Program-made: the position numbers and the translations under genes | Notes under the pieces: generated by a model | Seen by the model: only the letters and a program-made list of their open reading frames with translations | Told to the model about the DNA's origin: nothing | Databases searched by the model: none | DNA from: Thalassococcus profundi | GTDB lineage: Bacteria > Pseudomonadota > Alphaproteobacteria > Rhodobacterales > Rhodobacteraceae | Assembly (NCBI RefSeq): GCF_003344785.1 | Contig: NZ_QPMK01000002.1 | Span: 1 to 64,000 of the forward strand | Length of the DNA: 64,000 nucleotides | Direction: 5' to 3' | Part shown: positions 61,033-64,000 of the stretch, in pieces | How positions within the stretch are numbered: position 1 is the first letter of the stretch | How the letters are laid out: each line of letters begins with the position of its first letter

Positions 61033-62046
61033 TCAGGCGGACAGCAGATCCCGCACCGCCTGCGCGATCACCGCCTCATCTTCGGGTGTGTGCTGCGGAT
61101 TGCCGGCGCGATGACCCCAGTCTGATCGGATCGGCCGCAATTCGGCATTGGGCATCCGCGCGGTCTCTGACCGGCTGTCGTCCAGCGTGAAGTACAGGTC
61201 CGTCGTCGACGGCATGATGATCGCGGGCGCCTCGATCGCGCCCAAGGCAGCGTCGAGGTCGCCGCGGAACCTGTCGTTGTCGGAAATGTCCGACGCGATC
61301 CAGGTGTCGATCATCGACAGCAGGTCCATCGGATCGCGTCTGAGAAAATTCCCCTCCCACGCCCGGATCAGGTAATCCTCGCGCGAGACGAAACCGGCCT
61401 CGGACCAGAGGGCGTTGCGGTAGAAGGCCTGGCTCAACGCCCAGCCCGCGTAGATGCGCGCAAAGGCCCGCAGGCCGCGAATCGGGCGTTCGGTGAACCA
61501 CGCCCCATTCCAGCCCGGGTCCGCCGTGAGCGCCGCACGCAGGCCCTCGAGAAACAGCGCGTTGTGCGGACTCGTGCGCGCCGATGTGCATGTGGCACAG
61601 ATCGCCGCGACCCGTTCGGGATGCAAGGCCCCCCAGTGCAGCGCCTGCTGCCCGCCCATGGACCAGCCGTAGATCAGCGCGATACGGTCGACCCCCAGCA
61701 CTTCGGTCAGCAGCCTGTTCTGCGCCGCGACATTGTCGAGGTGGGAGAAGGCCGGCGCGCGACCGAAGGAAAAGGGGTCCGGCAGCGTGCTGGGACTGCT
61801 CGACAGCCCGTTGCCAAGCTGGTTCGGGATGACGATGCAGTAGCGTTCGGGATCGAGGATTCGGCCCGGGCCTATCAGCCAGTCGATATCCGAATGCTGC
61901 GCACCGTAGGAGGTCGGGTAGAGGATCAGGTTCGACGTCTCGGCATCGAGCGTGCCGTAGACCTTGTATGCCAGATGCAGCGAGGGAACCGTTACGCCGC
62001 AGGCCAGCGTCGTGGGCCCCAGGTCGAAGATGTCGTGGTCTTTCAT
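61033..62046 (-). CDS. MetX-like alpha/beta-fold hydrolase
   Basis: 337-residue protein with homoserine O-acetyltransferase-like architecture. The nucleophile elbow is GWSMGGQQALHWG (Ser129); Asp lies in STTDLYFTLDD and His in DWGHRAGNP. The opening FDLGPTTLACGVTVPSLHLAY is typical of the MetX-like hydrolases that are not acyltransferases, and the GPG/PxxYFTP features of true MetX are reduced. It is divergent from the GntR/FCD regulator, whose operator-like site lies in the shared region, so it may be regulated by it. Substrate unknown, possibly an ester or acyl compound linked to the TctC-type uptake gene. Confidence 0.83.
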   Translation of the reverse strand: MKDHDIFDLGPTTLACGVTVPSLHLAYKVYGTLDAETSNLILYPTSYGAQHSDIDWLIGPGRILDPERYCIVIPNQLGNGLSSSPSTLPDPFSFGRAPAFSHLDNVAAQNRLLTEVLGVDRIALIYGWSMGGQQALHWGALHPERVAAICATCTSARTSPHNALFLEGLRAALTADPGWNGAWFTERPIRGLRAFARIYAGWALSQAFYRNALWSEAGFVSREDYLIRAWEGNFLRRDPMDLLSMIDTWIASDISDNDRFRGDLDAALGAIEAPAIIMPSTTDLYFTLDDSRSETARMPNAELRPIRSDWGHRAGNPQHTPEDEAVIAQAVRDLLSA

Positions 62047-62292
62047 CCGGTGCCCCCCTGCCCCTGTCCTGCCGACGGTAGGCAGCCGCAGCCACCCTGT
62101 CGAGTCGGCGGCCGATGGGCGAACCCGGCTTTGCCGGACCAACGGGCGAGTCGATTCGCCATGATTGGTTTAATGAATCAAAGACACCTGACCGAACAAG
62201 TAGATCAATCCTTTCAATGATCTGCACGTATACCCGCCAAAACACTTGCCAAGAGCGCTTCTCGATGACACCATTTCGATCAATCTAGCGTT

Positions 62293-62305
62293 TTGGTCAT
62301 ACCAA
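62293..62305. promoter_or_regulatory. Putative GntR/FCD operator TTGGT-CAT-ACCAA
   Basis: Perfect 5-bp inverted repeat with a three-base centre, extended to TTGGTCATACCAATT. This matches the TTGGTnnnACCAA form recognised by FadR-subfamily (FCD) GntR regulators such as PdhR. It ends 32 bp before the ATG of the FCD regulator at 62338, in the divergent region with the MetX-like gene. Confidence 0.65.
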
Positions 62306-62337
62306 TTCGACCATTGATCAAGAGTGTCGTGAACGAG

Positions 62338-63027
62338 ATGTTGCGTATTCAGAGTGCGTGGAATGAAACGGCGTCAGAGCGATTGCTCAGCTTCATAGCG
62401 GAGCGGTCGCTCGGCCCTGGCGACCGGCTGCCGTCCGAACGTGCCTTGCAGAACGAGCTGAACCTGAGCCGGTCGGCGCTGCGCCACGCGCTGCAGGAGC
62501 TCGAGGACCAGGGCAAGATCTGGCGGCACGTCGGCAAGGGGACGTTCCTGTCGGACCCGGCCCAAGCGCAGCCGATCGGTGACACGACGCTGTCGCTGTC
62601 CCGGCGGACGACGCCGGTCAAGATGATGGCGGCCCGCCTCGCCATCGAACCGTCCATCGCGCGCGAAGCGGCGATGAACGCCTCGGGCGAGGCGTTGGAC
62701 AGGATCGCGGCGGCGGAAGCGGCAACCCACGACGCGGGCGACTGGGACTCTTACGAAGCCGCCGATGACGACTTCCATCGCGCCATTTCCGAGGCGAGCG
62801 ACAACATTCCGCTGGTCGCGATCTTTGACCGGCTGAACTCGATCCGCCGGTCCGTCACCTGGGGCGCGGTGCACCGGCAGACACCAAAGCCGACGCCGGA
62901 CCACGGCAGTTTCGCCGAACACACGGCGATTGCCAAAGCCATCGCCGACCATGACCCGGACGCGGCACAGGCCCTGATGCGGGCGCATCTCAAGGCCGTG
63001 TCGCACCGGCTTTTCGGAGATTTTTGA
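62338..63027 (+). CDS. GntR family regulator, FadR/FCD subfamily
   Basis: 229 residues: a winged helix-turn-helix at about 8-72 (LGPGDRLPSERALQNELNLS, RSALRHALQELEDQG), then an all-helical FCD ligand-binding domain with DDDFHRAISEASDN and EHTAIAKAIADHDPDAA, whose Asp and His residues usually bind a metal and a carboxylate ligand. The ATG at 62338 is used, though a GTG at 62329 is possible. A consensus-type operator at 62293-62305 points to autoregulation. Neighbours, a TctC-type binding protein downstream and a divergent hydrolase, suggest control of uptake and breakdown of a carboxylate. Confidence 0.88.
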   Translation: MLRIQSAWNETASERLLSFIAERSLGPGDRLPSERALQNELNLSRSALRHALQELEDQGKIWRHVGKGTFLSDPAQAQPIGDTTLSLSRRTTPVKMMAARLAIEPSIAREAAMNASGEALDRIAAAEAATHDAGDWDSYEAADDDFHRAISEASDNIPLVAIFDRLNSIRRSVTWGAVHRQTPKPTPDHGSFAEHTAIAKAIADHDPDAAQALMRAHLKAVSHRLFGDF

Positions 63028-63144
63028 AGCCATTGCCGCGGCGGCAGGAGGGCCGCCGCGGCAAACACCGGAGGAAAGACCGGTCACCACGACCGGTGAC
63101 GTCAGCGGCGCGAAGGCGCCGCGATTTGGAGGAGAAAAGTTCCC

Positions 63145-64000
63145 ATGAAAAGACTGCTCGCTGCCGCGATTGCGGCCATCGTTGCGTCAGGTGCCGCAGC
63201 ACAGGACGATTATCCGAACCGCGCGATCACCATCCTCGTGCCCTTCGCGCCGGGCGGGGTCGTGGACCTTGCCTCGCGCACCATCGGCGAAGGACTGTCC
63301 CGCCGCCTCGGCCAGGAGGTGATCGTCGAGAACCGTGCCGGCGGCTCCGGCTTCATCGCGGCGACGGCGGCCGCACAGGCCGACCCGGATGGCTACACGT
63401 TGTTCATGGGCGAGGCCGGGACGCTGACGATCAACCCGTCGCTCTTCGAAGACACGCCCTACGACGCCGAGGCCGATTTCACCACCGTCTCGACGATCAC
63501 CGACACGCCGCTGATCCTCGTCGCGAACAAGAATGCGGACTTCAAGACCTTCGAGGAATTCCTCGCGGCAGCGCGCGCCGAGCCGGGCCGCATCACCTAT
63601 TCCTCTGCCGGGATCGGGACCCTGAACCATCTCGCGCCGGAATGGATGGCCATGGAGGGCGACCTGGACATCCAGCACATCCCCTACAAGGGCGGCCGCC
63701 CCGCCGCCACCGCCGTGGCCAGCGGCGAGGTCGATATCAGCGTCGTGTCCTATTCCTCGACCAAGCCGTTCATCGACAGCGGCGACGTGGTGGTGCTTGC
63801 CACCACCTCGGCAGAGCGGATCGATCCGAGCCCCGACACACCGACCATGCAGGAAGGCGGCGTTCCCAACATCGACACCAGCCAGTGGACCGGGCTGATG
63901 GCGCCGGCCGGCACGCCGGACTCGATCCTGGACATGCTCAACAGTACCATCGCCGAGATCCTCGCGGAACCCGAGGTCGCCAAGACCCTGACCGAGGCCG
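63145..64000 (+). CDS. Tripartite tricarboxylate transporter substrate-binding protein (TctC/Bug family), 5' part
   Basis: The first 285 residues are present; the gene runs off the right edge. GGAGGAG lies 8-14 bases before the ATG. A signal peptide (LLAAAIAAIVASGAAAQD) is followed by the Bug-family pattern: YPNRAITILVPFAPGGVVD, VIVENRAGGSGFIAA, ITYSSAGIGTLNHL, IPYKGGRPAATAV and GEVDISVVSYSST. These periplasmic proteins bind organic acids such as citrate, phthalate or other carboxylates, and usually work with TctA/TctB membrane subunits, expected beyond 64000. Residues after VPFAPGG that contact the ligand carboxylate are conserved. The upstream FCD regulator probably controls it. Confidence 0.9.
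   Translation, partial: MKRLLAAAIAAIVASGAAAQDDYPNRAITILVPFAPGGVVDLASRTIGEGLSRRLGQEVIVENRAGGSGFIAATAAAQADPDGYTLFMGEAGTLTINPSLFEDTPYDAEADFTTVSTITDTPLILVANKNADFKTFEEFLAAARAEPGRITYSSAGIGTLNHLAPEWMAMEGDLDIQHIPYKGGRPAATAVASGEVDISVVSYSSTKPFIDSGDVVVLATTSAERIDPSPDTPTMQEGGVPNIDTSQWTGLMAPAGTPDSILDMLNSTIAEILAEPEVAKTLTEA

Noticed and set aside
62047-62292. SAM riboswitch in front of the MetX-like gene
   Set aside because: Alphaproteobacterial metX genes often have one, but no SAM-II or SAM-V core could be found, and the protein looks like a hydrolase instead of true MetX.

Overview
The window is high-GC chromosomal DNA from an alphaproteobacterium, most likely a member of the Rhodobacteraceae (Roseobacter-type). 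This rests on the gene content and order: DUF2794, DUF3035 (BamF-type) and DUF1674 (SdhAF4-type) proteins, paired M16 peptidases, an EnvC-CtpA cell-division operon next to gpmI and rppH, Hint_2-domain secreted proteins, an imuB-type polymerase, and a MnmC function split into two genes. No database search was possible, so family names come from motif recognition and starts from ribosome-binding-site spacing.

Layout. 1-7 kb: 3' end of imuB, DUF2794, an NlpC/P60 hydrolase overlapping an M17 aminopeptidase, a helical Hpt-like protein, a beta-carbonic anhydrase, two divergent small proteins sharing a relaxase-tail-like domain, and asd. 7.4-16.6 kb: a membrane-bound nucleotide-sugar dehydratase, a LOG protein, a PLP lyase, dapD, a CaCA exchanger, and two overlapping secreted Hint proteins. 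16.9-27.6 kb: dapE, rnr, a lytic transglycosylase, rppH, ctpA, envC, gpmI. 27.9-38.6 kb: carB, a MocR regulator, the split MnmC pair with a DMT transporter, an Slt-type transglycosylase, dapA. 38.7-49.1 kb, mostly minus strand: M16 pair, BamF-type lipoprotein, lspA, purH, heparinase-like, rsmB, dapB. 49.2-56.9 kb: rbfA, a phosphodiester glycosidase, a two-repeat membrane protein, pmbA/tldE, cysQ, a divergent WaaA-like protein, lpxK, N-formylglutamate amidohydrolase. 57.0-64 kb: tRNA-Val(GAC), L36, then a more accessory segment: a cyclase remnant, a broken IS630 element, a cardiolipin synthase/EEP pair, a MetX-like hydrolase, a GntR/FCD regulator and the start of a TctC-type binding protein.

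Much of the core serves the cell envelope. Five diaminopimelate/lysine genes (asd, dapD, dapE, dapA, dapB) lie within 43 kb but in no common operon, among peptidoglycan hydrolases and their activator, lipid A/Kdo-type genes, lipoprotein processing and phospholipid synthesis.

The most unusual non-coding signal is a family of about 45-bp twin-palindrome elements: two adjacent pairs (12103-12236 and 23446-23567) and one degenerate single copy (51474-51518). The first arm changes between copies while remaining palindromic, so the symmetry rather than the sequence appears to be conserved. Other signals are a near-ideal GntR/FCD operator at 62293, TauR-like direct repeats before the MocR gene, a Hint domain without its nucleophile, and a WaaA-like protein without the usual SVGE-type motif.
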